This document shows positions 54,878-62,190 of a DNA stretch of 64,000 bases, in pieces. Position 1 is the first letter of the stretch. Every line of letters begins with the position of its first letter. The stretch comes from Gammaproteobacteria bacterium. GTDB taxonomy: Bacteria; Pseudomonadota; Gammaproteobacteria; HK1. The stretch is from contig JAJFJT010000024.1 in NCBI GenBank assembly GCA_021773795.1, forward strand, positions 1 through 64,000, written 5' to 3'. Both the position numbers and the translations under genes were made by a program. The notes under the pieces are model-generated. The model ran no database searches. It was not told the DNA's origin and was given only the letters and a program-made list of their open reading frames with translations.

Positions 54878-55570
54878 TCACCTTGCCTGGGTATGTTTGC
54901 TGACCAATTTCATCAGTCGCTTCATGCTATCAGGAACTTTGAGTATTTTATTCCCGCTAAAAATATCCTGGGCACTAATTGCCGGTGCCGCATAGTAGTC
55001 GCCATTAGCGCCATGATCTATCTCCAGCGCCGAGCCCTCGACCGATACCCCGGCGAACAGTCCGCGACTACGCGAATAGGAATAGATTTCCGCCTTTAAC
55101 TGCAGGTCAGTCGCCGCCTCTACACTGCGTCCTACGGGGCCGGCCGCTACTGCGGCATCGGCACCGAGGGTGAACTTGCCGTTGACCAGGCCATCTACTC
55201 CGCGAGCGCTCTTGAATACCAGTATGACATCGCTGGACTGGGCGCCGAACTGAAAGCCGATACTGCCCCCGGTGAGCTTCATCAGGGCGCCATGGCTCCA
55301 GGCGCTACCCTTGCCTTTACGCACCAGCAGCACGCCCTTGCCCATGCGCCCGCCGATAACGAATCCCACTTTGATTACCTCGGGAATAATCGCAATGGCA
55401 TAGCTGTCAGCCAGCAGACTCGGTGGCACGCTTTGCTCCGGAATCGCCATGATTTCCTTGAGCACATCGGTGGCGGTGCTTACCGTCTGCTGCGGACTGG
55501 CCGATGTCGCTGCGCTGAACAGCCACAGCGCAAGCAGCGCATATTGCATCTTGCCATGAGCCCGGGTCAT
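54878..55570 (-). CDS. SYLF-domain (Ysc84-like) lipid-binding protein, exported
   Basis: A 230-residue protein. An N-terminal signal-peptide-like stretch ([19 protein letters not shown], from residue 8) indicates export. The SYLF domain follows (about 50-215): [52 protein letters not shown] and [20 protein letters not shown]. The eukaryotic Ysc84/SH3YL1 SYLF domains bind phosphoinositides; the bacterial role is unclear. Its ATG overlaps the hisI stop (ATGA) and hisE starts 9 bases after it, so it is embedded in a histidine operon. Confidence 0.88.
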   Translation of the reverse strand: MTRAHGKMQYALLALWLFSAATSASPQQTVSTATDVLKEIMAIPEQSVPPSLLADSYAIAIIPEVIKVGFVIGGRMGKGVLLVRKGKGSAWSHGALMKLTGGSIGFQFGAQSSDVILVFKSARGVDGLVNGKFTLGADAAVAAGPVGRSVEAATDLQLKAEIYSYSRSRGLFAGVSVEGSALEIDHGANGDYYAAPAISAQDIFSGNKILKVPDSMKRLMKLVSKHTQAR

Positions 55571-55953
55571 TTACTTTTCCCATAGATGGTGGCCGGGTCT
55601 TTGATGACCGGGTCGACAGCAATCCATGTCTGGCCTTCAAGACGCTGATAAAAACAACTTCGGCGTCCGGTATGACAAGCAATATCACCCAATTGCTCAA
55701 CCCGAAGCAGCAGCACATCGTTATCACAATCGAGACGGATTTCTTTTATTCGTTGTACGTGTCCGGATTCCTCACCCTTGTACCAGAGACGTTTGCGGGA
55801 GCGCGACCAGTACACTGCACGGCCTTCCTGGGCAGTCAGGGTGAGGGCTTCGTGGTTCATCCACGCCAGCATCAATATCTCGCCACTTTCCGCATCCTGG
55901 GCGATGGCGGGTATCAGCCCCTGTTCATTCCAGCGTATGTCATCCTGCCACAT
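55567..55953 (-). CDS. hisI: Phosphoribosyl-AMP cyclohydrolase HisI
   Basis: A 128-residue zinc enzyme for the third step of histidine synthesis. Family blocks are [33 protein letters not shown], and the metal-binding [15 protein letters not shown] with C and H in [10 protein letters not shown]. It is a stand-alone cyclohydrolase, not the HisIE fusion of enteric bacteria. First gene of the hisI-SYLF-hisE-tatABC run. Confidence 0.95.
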   Translation of the reverse strand: MWQDDIRWNEQGLIPAIAQDAESGEILMLAWMNHEALTLTAQEGRAVYWSRSRKRLWYKGEESGHVQRIKEIRLDCDNDVLLLRVEQLGDIACHTGRRSCFYQRLEGQTWIAVDPVIKDPATIYGKSK

Positions 55954-56043
55954 GGTTTATCCAACTGTTTTTCGTGAGTCTCTGAATCGGGGCCATAATA
56001 CACCCAAACTTTAGCAATGCCTGTGCCCGCGAAGGGGTGAATA

Positions 56044-57276
56044 ATGACCGTACAAACACCAGAGGATGCCTTGTCTGGCCTACAGATCTATCTGGTGGGT
56101 GGGGCGGTGCGTGATCGCCTGTTGGGGCGCGCCGACGCGGATCGGGACTGGGTGGTATTGGGTTCCACCGTAGAGCAGATGAAGGCTCGGGGTTTCCGCC
56201 AGGTAGGGCGGGATTTTCCGGTTTTTCTCCACCCCAATAGCCATGAGCAATACGCCCTGGCTCAGGGGGTGGGCGGTGTGGCGAGTGTGGATATGACGCT
56301 GGAGGAGGATCTGGGACGTCGTGATCTGACCATCAACGCCATGGCGATGGATGCGGAAGGGGTGCTGGTGGACCTCTTCGGCGGTCGTGAGGACCTGGAG
56401 GCTGGCGTATTACGCCATGTGTCGTCGGAATCCTTTGCCGAGGACCCCCTGCGGGTATTGCGAGTGGCGCGTTTCGCCGCGCGCTACGATTTTGCTATCG
56501 CGCCAGAGACCGAGGCGTTGATGCAAAGCCTTGCGGCTAGCGACGAATTTATGGAATTACCGGCGGAGCGTCTGTGGTCGGAGATTGAGGGCGCACTTGG
56601 CGAGCCACAACCTCGGCGCTTTATCGACACTCTGCGTGCCTGCGGTGCCCTGGCCCGGGTATTACCAGAGGTGGATGCGATGTTCGGGGTGCCCCAGACC
56701 CCCCGTTATCACCCGGAGGTAGATACGGGGGTCCACGTGATGCTGGTGCTGGAGATGGCAGTGCGTTTGCAGGCCGATACCCCGACCCGCTTCGCGGCTT
56801 TAGTGCACGATCTTGGCAAAGGCACCACCCCGCGCGCTATCTGGCCTCACCATTACGGACACGAAGGCCGTAGCATCGCCCTGGTACGGGCGCTGTGCCA
56901 GCGCCTGCGAGTGCCGCGAGCCTATCGTGATATCGGTATCCTCACCGCCCGCTATCACACCCATTGTCATCGCCTCAGCCAGTTACGAGCGAAAACCATT
57001 TTGAAACTGCTGGAGGCCATGCGAGTGGTGCATGGTGACGAACAGTTGCAGCGCTTTCTGCTGGTCTGTGAGGCGGATTCTCGCGGTCGTGAGGGGCACG
57101 CCGAAGGCAATTATCCCCAAGCGAAACTACTGGCCGCAGCCGGCGCGGCAGTCAGTGCCATCCGGGCACAGGATTGCACCCCAGAGGGTGAGGGCAAGAT
57201 GGCGGTGGCCAAGGCCCTGCGCAGTGCCCGATTGGCGGCGATTTCCGAAGTGATGGCGGGGTCCAGAAAAAACTAG
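56044..57276 (+). CDS. cca: CCA-adding tRNA nucleotidyltransferase
   Basis: A 410-residue class II nucleotidyltransferase that builds or repairs the 3' CCA of tRNAs. It has LVGGAVRDRLLGR (about 16-28), the metal-binding pair in DADRDWVV (about 30-37), RRDLTINAMAMD (about 95-106) and EDPLRVLRVARFAARYDF, then an HD domain with LVHDLGKG (about 254-261), as in the E. coli type with extra phosphatase activity. The length is complete. A decayed second copy of its last codons lies at 61312-61378, on the far side of the cassette array. Confidence 0.96.
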   Translation: MTVQTPEDALSGLQIYLVGGAVRDRLLGRADADRDWVVLGSTVEQMKARGFRQVGRDFPVFLHPNSHEQYALAQGVGGVASVDMTLEEDLGRRDLTINAMAMDAEGVLVDLFGGREDLEAGVLRHVSSESFAEDPLRVLRVARFAARYDFAIAPETEALMQSLAASDEFMELPAERLWSEIEGALGEPQPRRFIDTLRACGALARVLPEVDAMFGVPQTPRYHPEVDTGVHVMLVLEMAVRLQADTPTRFAALVHDLGKGTTPRAIWPHHYGHEGRSIALVRALCQRLRVPRAYRDIGILTARYHTHCHRLSQLRAKTILKLLEAMRVVHGDEQLQRFLLVCEADSRGREGHAEGNYPQAKLLAAAGAAVSAIRAQDCTPEGEGKMAVAKALRSARLAAISEVMAGSRKN

Positions 57277-57308
57277 CTGCCAACCCGTAGCCCGGATGGA
57301 GTGTTAAC

Positions 57309-57494
57309 GGAATCCGGGGAATGAAGGGAAGCAAAAGGCGGCCACGAGCCACCCTACCCCCGTCATTACCCGTGGAAACGGGTAATCCAGGGAACAAAGG
57401 CAGTGGAAAAGGGCGCTCTCTGGACTGGCGACCCCCACTTGATTATCAAGAACAGGAGGGTGGGTTTTCCCGGCGCCTTCGTTTCCCGGATTCC
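57309..57494. repeat. Inverted-repeat element after cca
   Basis: ggaatccggggaatgaaggg (57309-57328) and gccttcgtttcccggattcc (57475-57494) are inverted copies with about 16 of 20 matches. Near its left arm is a perfect hairpin, attacccgt-ggaa-acgggtaat (57365-57386). The motif 'gtagcccggat...aatccggg' is of a type often repeated between genes in gammaproteobacteria. No gene inside. Confidence 0.6.
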
Positions 57495-57509
57495 ACTGCA
57501 TTTCATTCA

Positions 57510-57670
57510 GGAAAGCTCTGATTTATTCTGAACGAAGTAGATTGTGATTCAAAATGTTCAGCTTTGAGGCACTGCTCGCACGTAATAGTCGTTCTATTGC
57601 GAAGAGCAGCAACGATAAAGATGGATGTTTTGGGCGCAAGGTGCGAGTTCACGAATAGATCAGAGCTTCC
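57510..57670. repeat. MITE-like element, copy 2
   Basis: A 161-bp element from ggaaagctctgat to atcagagcttcc, in opposite orientation to the copy at 6675-6834 and similar along its full length. Right flank ctag fits a YTAR-type target. It lies directly before the cassette region. Confidence 0.75.
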
Positions 57671-57876
57671 CTAGGCTAAAAAGCTGAATAAACAGTACCT
57701 TATTACCGCAAAAAGACAGCCTCCAGGATATGGGCTAGGCTATCTGTTAACTCGCCAACGGTTTCACGGAATGAACCGCCCATGATATCCATCCTTCATC
57801 GTCCGTTCATGACGCCCGACCCGGCTCATGAAATGCCATACACAATCAACAATTATCAGGCTTGGCTATGTCAATC

Positions 57877-58082
57877 GGATTATGTGGAAAGATGGCGACA
57901 TAATACGGGAGAGACCAAAATACCGATCACCGAAAAGTACAGTGGGTTGGGTTATAACCTGTTGATAAATAAAAGGAAGTATTGTCATGGAGAAAATCAT
58001 GAATCCTTCGGGCGTATGCACTAGTCCGTTTATTGCCGAATCGGTATTAATCATTAAACGAGCCAACTTTCCACATAAATCC
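57877..58082. repeat. Inverted-repeat element at the left edge of the cassette array
   Basis: ggattatgtggaaag (57877-57891) and ctttccacataaatcc (58067-58082) are inverted copies differing by one inserted base. The left end also contains attatgt/acataat (57879-57885, 57898-57904) and tatgtc/gacata (57868-57873, 57897-57902), a nested palindrome resembling a recombinase core site. The 80-codon frame at 57782-58024 crosses it and has no recognisable content. Confidence 0.5.
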
Positions 58083-58083
58083 T

Positions 58084-58090
58084 GTTAAGT
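58084..58090 (+). other. Left core site of the cassette array
   Basis: gttaagt matches the cassette core consensus GTTRRRY exactly and lies 11 bases before the first cassette gene. It would be the insertion point of the first cassette (an attI or the end of a lost earlier cassette). Confidence 0.5.
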
Positions 58091-58100
58091 TCTTAGAGTT

Positions 58101-58460
58101 ATGAATAAATCTCGGATAAAATTTAGTCATTCTGCTTTCATGATCATCGGCATTCTTGTCTGGGGTGCTGTGACTCTCAGTTTATTGGACGTATTTGGAT
58201 TAAAGAACGTAAAATCAGAAGATCTGACAACCCTTGAGAATGTCATCGTTTTCGTAGTCATGGTGGCGGGTTTTCTTTCTGTTTTATTGCTCTCAAACTT
58301 AATTAGCTACATTATTCTCGCAAGAGTTTTGAAAGCGCAGCGAACTGATTTGGAACACGTTATCGCAGAACATGCGAAATTGGATTCAAGGGATAACAAT
58401 CCGACAATACAAAGGTTTTATGTGTGGTGTCTTGATATTGCATATAGGGATAAAACTTAA
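58101..58460 (+). CDS. Cassette A: small membrane protein of unknown function
   Basis: A 119-residue protein with two membrane helices (about 12-34 and 46-74) and a cytosolic, charged C-terminal tail (KAQRTDLEHVIAEHAKLDSRD). No family recognised. Base composition is much more AT-rich than the surrounding core genes. It starts 11 bases after a GTTAAGT core and stops inside the next attC-like site, the tight packing expected of an integron gene cassette. Confidence 0.65.
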   Translation: MNKSRIKFSHSAFMIIGILVWGAVTLSLLDVFGLKNVKSEDLTTLENVIVFVVMVAGFLSVLLLSNLISYIILARVLKAQRTDLEHVIAEHAKLDSRDNNPTIQRFYVWCLDIAYRDKT

Positions 58461-58567
58461 CAAATTTGTGAACTCGGACAAATTTAAAGCGCGGCTTTTT
58501 GTGGTGGCTGCGCCACTTTATCACAAAAATCCACACTTTAAATTTGCCGGTTACAAAGGCGTTAGAG
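58455..58567 (+). other. attC-like site 1
   Basis: The left core acttaac (58455-58461, RYYYAAC) and right core gttagag (58561-58567) enclose a long imperfect palindrome: caaatttaaag near the left pairs with ctttaaatttg near the right. 113 bases. It follows the cassette A gene, whose stop overlaps the left core. Confidence 0.75.
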
Positions 58568-58580
58568 CGCAATCAATATT

Positions 58581-59207
58581 ATGGACGAATCAGAACTAGC
58601 ATTAAAAACAGCCGAAACTGCACTGAGCAAATCAAGAGCAGAGCTGTATAGCGACCTTGTTAAAATCGGCATACCCTCTCTCATTGCAATCGCTGGTATT
58701 GTGAGCACATATCTTTTGACGAAAGCCAGTCATGCAAAAGACCTCGTAATAGAAAATCTTCGTGATTCACACAACACAAAAAATGAAATTAATGAACGAA
58801 CCGGAGAACTGATTAAAGAAATCACTACAGATATATCAAAACTGAACAAAACCATGTTGCTATATTCAAATGGCCTTCATGCAAAAATCACAATGGACAG
58901 GGATCGTTTATTGTTCCCTGAAGAAAACAAAAAGGAACTATCAAATAAATATCATGATTTCGTAGAAATGCTCCACGATATTTTTTCAACAGAAGCGAAA
59001 GTAATGTTACTTGGCAGAGAAAACATCAATGAAAACTTTTTCAATTACCAAATCGAGCTAACTAGATTATCAACAAACTTAAATCCATTTGTAGGCCCTG
59101 ACAAGATTGATGAGCTTGATCAAAGGCTGTTCCGGACACGGGACTTGCATAAAGCGCTAATTCAATCTCTAAGCACAGTATTCTTACTTGATGAACAAGT
59201 TGACTAA
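58581..59207 (+). CDS. Cassette B: membrane-anchored coiled-coil protein of unknown function
   Basis: A 208-residue protein. A charged helix (1 to about 25) precedes a single membrane segment (about 29-48, IGIPSLIAIAGIVSTYLLTK), then a long charged helical body with coiled-coil character (about 55-205). No catalytic motif recognised. AT-rich. It starts 19 bases after core site 1 and is followed after 14 bases by attC-like site 2. Confidence 0.65.
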   Translation: MDESELALKTAETALSKSRAELYSDLVKIGIPSLIAIAGIVSTYLLTKASHAKDLVIENLRDSHNTKNEINERTGELIKEITTDISKLNKTMLLYSNGLHAKITMDRDRLLFPEENKKELSNKYHDFVEMLHDIFSTEAKVMLLGRENINENFFNYQIELTRLSTNLNPFVGPDKIDELDQRLFRTRDLHKALIQSLSTVFLLDEQVD

Positions 59208-59221
59208 CATCGCGATCAAGC

Positions 59222-59294
59222 GCTCTAACAAGGGCATGCAACGGACTGCCAAACCGCTACGCGCTTTGTCAGCCGCTGATGCCGGGCGTTATGT
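59222..59294 (+). other. attC-like site 2
   Basis: Left core gctctaac (59222-59229), right core gttatgt (59288-59294), 73 bases. The inner sequence forms an imperfect hairpin (agcggctgac/gtcagccgct type pairing around the centre), more GC-rich than the flanking genes, as usual for attC. Confidence 0.8.
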
Positions 59295-59307
59295 GTACTA
59301 GTGCAAT

Positions 59308-59607
59308 ATGCAACAACGTGCTGATATCTACGTCCAGTTTCTAAATGCACAGGGAGCTGCTGTGCTTTGGATATGTGCTGCTTTTGTGCCGTTCTTTCTT
59401 GTGCCGCCGAGCGAGGATGATATTGCAGTGGCAAATTTCGTAGCTCTGGTTGTAGTTTGTCTTGGCGTATTCGTGGCATATCGAGATCTTTCAGGCCTTA
59501 AGCGCTCTGGTAAGCTTTCTCTATCAGATATTGTAGTTATGGCGGTTGTGCCGGTCGTGTTATTCGCAGGATCAACCACGTATGTGTTGTGGAGTACGTA
59601 CACATAA
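59308..59607 (+). CDS. Cassette C: three-helix membrane protein of unknown function
   Basis: A 99-residue hydrophobic protein with three predicted membrane segments (about 12-32, 39-57, 73-93) and short loops (VPPSEDDIAVANF; RDLSGLKRSGKLSLSD). No family recognised. It starts 20 bases after core site 2. Its stop codon lies inside the left core of attC-like site 3. Confidence 0.65.
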   Translation: MQQRADIYVQFLNAQGAAVLWICAAFVPFFLVPPSEDDIAVANFVALVVVCLGVFVAYRDLSGLKRSGKLSLSDIVVMAVVPVVLFAGSTTYVLWSTYT

Positions 59608-59697
59608 CCAGCATAGGCAAGGGACGCTTGACCCGTCAGCCGTTTTGCTTCCGCAAAACGCCAGCCGCGTCAAGCGCCCCTGCTATGGGCGTTATAC
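59602..59697 (+). other. attC-like site 3
   Basis: Left core acataac (59602-59608), right core gttatac (59691-59697), 96 bases. The interior has a strong stem: gacgcttgac pairs with gtcaagcg, and cgttttgc pairs with gcaaaacg around a short loop. Confidence 0.85.
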
Positions 59698-59710
59698 CTA
59701 AGAGAAAGAA

Positions 59711-60124
59711 ATGGATGTACTCGAAGAAAGTGACGAACTTAACGAAGTGTATCGCTTGTACGGGATTGCTGCGCACAATTGTAGCAACATTGAATATCGA
59801 ATTGCGCACCTACTGCTAGGTCCAAAGTGGGCTGCTACTAAAGAGCTGGATGCTGAGAAGGTAACTAAAATAGCTGATGCACTATATTCAAAACCCTTGG
59901 GTGCGCTTCTCAAGGAGTACAAGCAGCATTATGAATTCTCTGAACAAACTATAAAGGCAATGGATACTATATTAGATAAAAGGAACTATCTGATTCATAG
60001 GTTTTTTGGGGCGTATGGAAAAAGAATGCACAACAAGGAAGTACCAAGAGAAATGATAAAAGAACTAACCGATATAATTGGCATGTTTCAAGCGGCATCT
60101 CATTCGCTTGATGAGGGTATCTAG
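59711..60124 (+). CDS. Cassette D: HEPN-like small protein
   Basis: A 137-residue, all-helical soluble protein. LDKRNYLIHRFFG (about 91-103) contains R-N-x-x-x-H, the R-[polar]-x(3-5)-H signature of HEPN domains, many of which are metal-independent RNases in toxin-antitoxin and defence systems. Preceding helices are amphipathic, as in HEPN folds. A GAGAAAGA ribosome site precedes the ATG. No second gene in the cassette could be an antitoxin. Assigning activity is inference; the motif is visible. Confidence 0.6.
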   Translation: MDVLEESDELNEVYRLYGIAAHNCSNIEYRIAHLLLGPKWAATKELDAEKVTKIADALYSKPLGALLKEYKQHYEFSEQTIKAMDTILDKRNYLIHRFFGAYGKRMHNKEVPREMIKELTDIIGMFQAASHSLDEGI

Positions 60125-60130
60125 AAAAAT

Positions 60131-60213
60131 GTATAACAAGGCAATTGCAGCAGATCCACAAAAGCGCCGCTATCGCTTTGCTTTTGCGGTCGGCTGAATT
60201 GCGGCGTTATGTG
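60131..60213 (+). other. attC-like site 4
   Basis: Left core gtataac (60131-60137), right core gttatgt (60206-60212), about 82 bases. Inner pairs caattgcagc/gctgaattg and aaaagc/gctttt give the imperfect palindrome. Confidence 0.85.
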
Positions 60214-60231
60214 CAATAAGGAGAATGCCAA

Positions 60232-60693
60232 ATGGTAAACATAGGAAGCAATAAATTTGAAAATGTCGCATTTCCGTTGGCATTTGAAAATAGATATTTC
60301 ATGCTGGAGCCTTCTGCAGGTGAGGACGTATGGACAGTCTTTACTGTGCAGGATGGAAAGCCTGTTATCGAGATATTAAAAAACAATCCACAAGAAAATA
60401 GTATTTCTAAGTCGGAAACTAATCCTACCGGAATAATTACTGTATCTGATCCAAAAACAGGAGCATTTCTCTATAAGCTTCGCCCAGGAAATAAAAATAG
60501 CTCTATCTTTGGGCGCATCAATGGAGAGGAAACAGAAATAAAGATAACTGATAGAGAGATACTAATTGGCACAAATAAATTCCAAAGCAACCTCGTATCA
60601 GGCTTTGCTGTCGGTATTATTGTTGACAGTAATGGTGGTATTGGAATGGGTGCGGGTTTACCCCCTGAGTTGCAGAGTTTATTTCGCACATAA
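60232..60693 (+). CDS. Cassette E: soluble beta-rich protein of unknown function
   Basis: A 153-residue protein with no membrane segment or signal. It shows alternating strand-like stretches (ENVAFPLAFENRYFML, DVWTVFTVQDGKPVIEIL, GIITVSDPKTGAFLYKL, EIKITDREILIGTNKF) and a glycine-rich end (FAVGIIVDSNGGIGMGAG). No family recognised. An excellent AAGGAG site lies 8 bases before the ATG. Its stop overlaps the left core of attC-like site 5. Confidence 0.68.
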   Translation: MVNIGSNKFENVAFPLAFENRYFMLEPSAGEDVWTVFTVQDGKPVIEILKNNPQENSISKSETNPTGIITVSDPKTGAFLYKLRPGNKNSSIFGRINGEETEIKITDREILIGTNKFQSNLVSGFAVGIIVDSNGGIGMGAGLPPELQSLFRT

Positions 60694-60758
60694 CCAGGCG
60701 CTTCACCCGACCAAAAACCGCGATGCGGTTTTGGTCGGGTGAGCTTGGTCGTTATGTG
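60688..60758 (+). other. attC-like site 5
   Basis: Left core acataac (60688-60694), right core gttatgt (60751-60757). The interior is a near-perfect hairpin: tcacccgaccaaaaaccgc (60702-60720) pairs with gcggttttggtcgggtga (60725-60742). Confidence 0.9.
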
Positions 60759-60793
60759 GCAAGTAAGATCGTGATAATGGAGCATGAACTGCG

Positions 60794-61150
60794 ATGATAT
60801 TCAGAATATTGATTGAAATCGCTGTAGTTCTGCTTTTACTCGGTATTGGGGGGCTTTACGTAAAGGATTCCGCGACAGTTAAGCAAGCGCTCCTTGTAGA
60901 GAAGTTTTTCAAAGACTACTGCCGACAGCACAATAACTATCCTGAACTAGAAGCTGTGGAGAAGAAATTTCCTGGATTGTATCCCGACCGAGAATGGTAT
61001 TACTGGCCCAACGAGAGACGAACCGTTGCATCCTTTCAATACCCCATGACGTTGCCAATGACTTCAGCTCCTGGCCGCTCAAAGGTCTCGGAATTCATTC
61101 CCATCATCTATTCTTACGTCGTCCATCATCCCTGCCAAGATATATTTTGA
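60794..61150 (+). CDS. Cassette F: membrane-anchored extracytoplasmic protein of unknown function
   Basis: A 118-residue protein. One N-terminal membrane helix (about 4-24, LIEIAVVLLLLGIGGLYV) and a soluble part with two cysteines (near 44 and 114) and many aromatics (YPDREWYYWPNERR). No family recognised. Starts 42 bases after core site 5. Followed by a weaker attC-like end. Confidence 0.62.
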   Translation: MIFRILIEIAVVLLLLGIGGLYVKDSATVKQALLVEKFFKDYCRQHNNYPELEAVEKKFPGLYPDREWYYWPNERRTVASFQYPMTLPMTSAPGRSKVSEFIPIIYSYVVHHPCQDIF

Positions 61151-61207
61151 TCGCATTGCACTTATACTTCGAGAATGTGCAAATGCCACATAAGCGAGGC
61201 GTTACGA
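61151..61207 (+). other. attC-like site 6, degenerate, and right end of the array
   Basis: The right core gttacga (61201-61207) is preceded by a palindrome, gcattgcac (61153-61161) with gtgcaaatgc (61176-61185). A left core with AAC is not seen, so the site may be eroded. Confidence 0.5.
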
Positions 61208-61311
61208 GTCTTAAGTACGAATGAGCCCACACAATCGGGGAACACAATGCCTATATAGAAGCCTGGACCAGAAAAAGAAAGCGTAGTTTAAGTATTGCGC
61301 CTTCTGATTTT

Positions 61312-61378
61312 CTACGAGCACAGGATTGTATCCTGGAGGGCGACGGCAAGATGGCGCGGGCCAGAAAGACTAAATAAA
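61312..61378 (+). pseudogene. Decayed copy of the cca 3' end
   Basis: gcacaggattg...ggcaagatggcg (61316-61354) matches cca 57170-57208 at about 32 of 39 positions. It is then joined, after a gap of about 60 bases, to ccagaaagactaa, which matches the last cca codons. Translation gives RAQDCILEGDGKMA-RARKTK-stop against cca RAQDCTPEGEGKMA...GSRKN. It lies just before the uppP stop codon. The rest of 61208-61311 shows nothing I can name. Confidence 0.75.
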
Positions 61379-62167
61379 CAGGATCAGGAGCCCAACGCCC
61401 AAAGCCAGGCGGTAGAGTATGAAGGGCAGCATGCCGACCCGTTCCAGCAGGCGCAGGAAGGCATGGATGCAGGCGTAGGCGCTGACCCCCGCGAGTACGA
61501 TGCCGAGTACCAGTGCGCTCCAATCGACCCCCGCTCCGAGTTGAATCAGTTCCAGAGTTTTCAGCCCACCGGCCAGTACGATGACCGGAATGGATAGCAG
61601 GAAGGAAAAACGTGCGGCGGCCTGTCGGTCCAGGCCCAGGGCCAGCCCCGCAGTGATGGTAATACCGGAACGCGAGGTGCCAGGAATCAGTGCCAGCGCC
61701 TGGGCACAACCGATCACCACTACATCCCGCCAACCCAGACTGTGCTCATCGCGTTTACGTGCGCCACTGAAATCGCTCCACCACAGCAGCAATCCAAAAA
61801 ACAAGGTGGCGCCTGCAATGACCAGGGGGCCGCGCAGGGCAGTTTCCACCCAATCCCCCAGTAACAAGCCGGCAAGCCCTACCGGTATGGTGCCCCAGAG
61901 TATGGCCCAGGCCAGGCGACTGTTACCCACCCGTTGTCGCCGGATGACGGATTGGCTCCAGTCACACGCCATTTCCACCAGCTCGCGGCAAAAATAGCCA
62001 AGCACCGCACTCAGCGTGCCCACGTGCACGGCCACATCAAAGGCAAGGCCCTGGTCGGGCCAGCCCAGTAACCTCGGCACCAGAATCAGGTGGGCAGAAC
62101 TGGAGATCGGAAGAAATTCTGTGAGGCCCTGCACCAGGGCGAGTACGACGGTTTGTAACCAGTCCAA
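61370..62167 (-). CDS. uppP: Undecaprenyl-diphosphatase
   Basis: A 265-residue integral membrane enzyme that recycles the undecaprenyl carrier for cell-wall synthesis and gives bacitracin tolerance. The two active-site motifs are EFLPISSSAHLIL (17-29, Glu-rich first motif) and PGTSRSGITI (about 161-170). About eight membrane segments. The start is TTG with GGAG 8 bases upstream. It normally neighbours cca, from which it is now separated by the cassette region. Confidence 0.95.
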   Translation of the reverse strand: MDWLQTVVLALVQGLTEFLPISSSAHLILVPRLLGWPDQGLAFDVAVHVGTLSAVLGYFCRELVEMACDWSQSVIRRQRVGNSRLAWAILWGTIPVGLAGLLLGDWVETALRGPLVIAGATLFFGLLLWWSDFSGARKRDEHSLGWRDVVVIGCAQALALIPGTSRSGITITAGLALGLDRQAAARFSFLLSIPVIVLAGGLKTLELIQLGAGVDWSALVLGIVLAGVSAYACIHAFLRLLERVGMLPFILYRLALGVGLLILFI

Positions 62168-62190
62168 TGTTATTTCTCCGTGATAGCCTG

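Noticed and set aside
57782-58024. 80-codon frame in front of the cassette array
   Set aside because: It crosses the inverted-repeat element, has no clear ribosome site and no recognisable content.
58084-61207. CRISPR array reading of the repeated elements
   Set aside because: The repeats are imperfect palindromes of different length and sequence separated by genes, not identical short repeats with uniform spacers.
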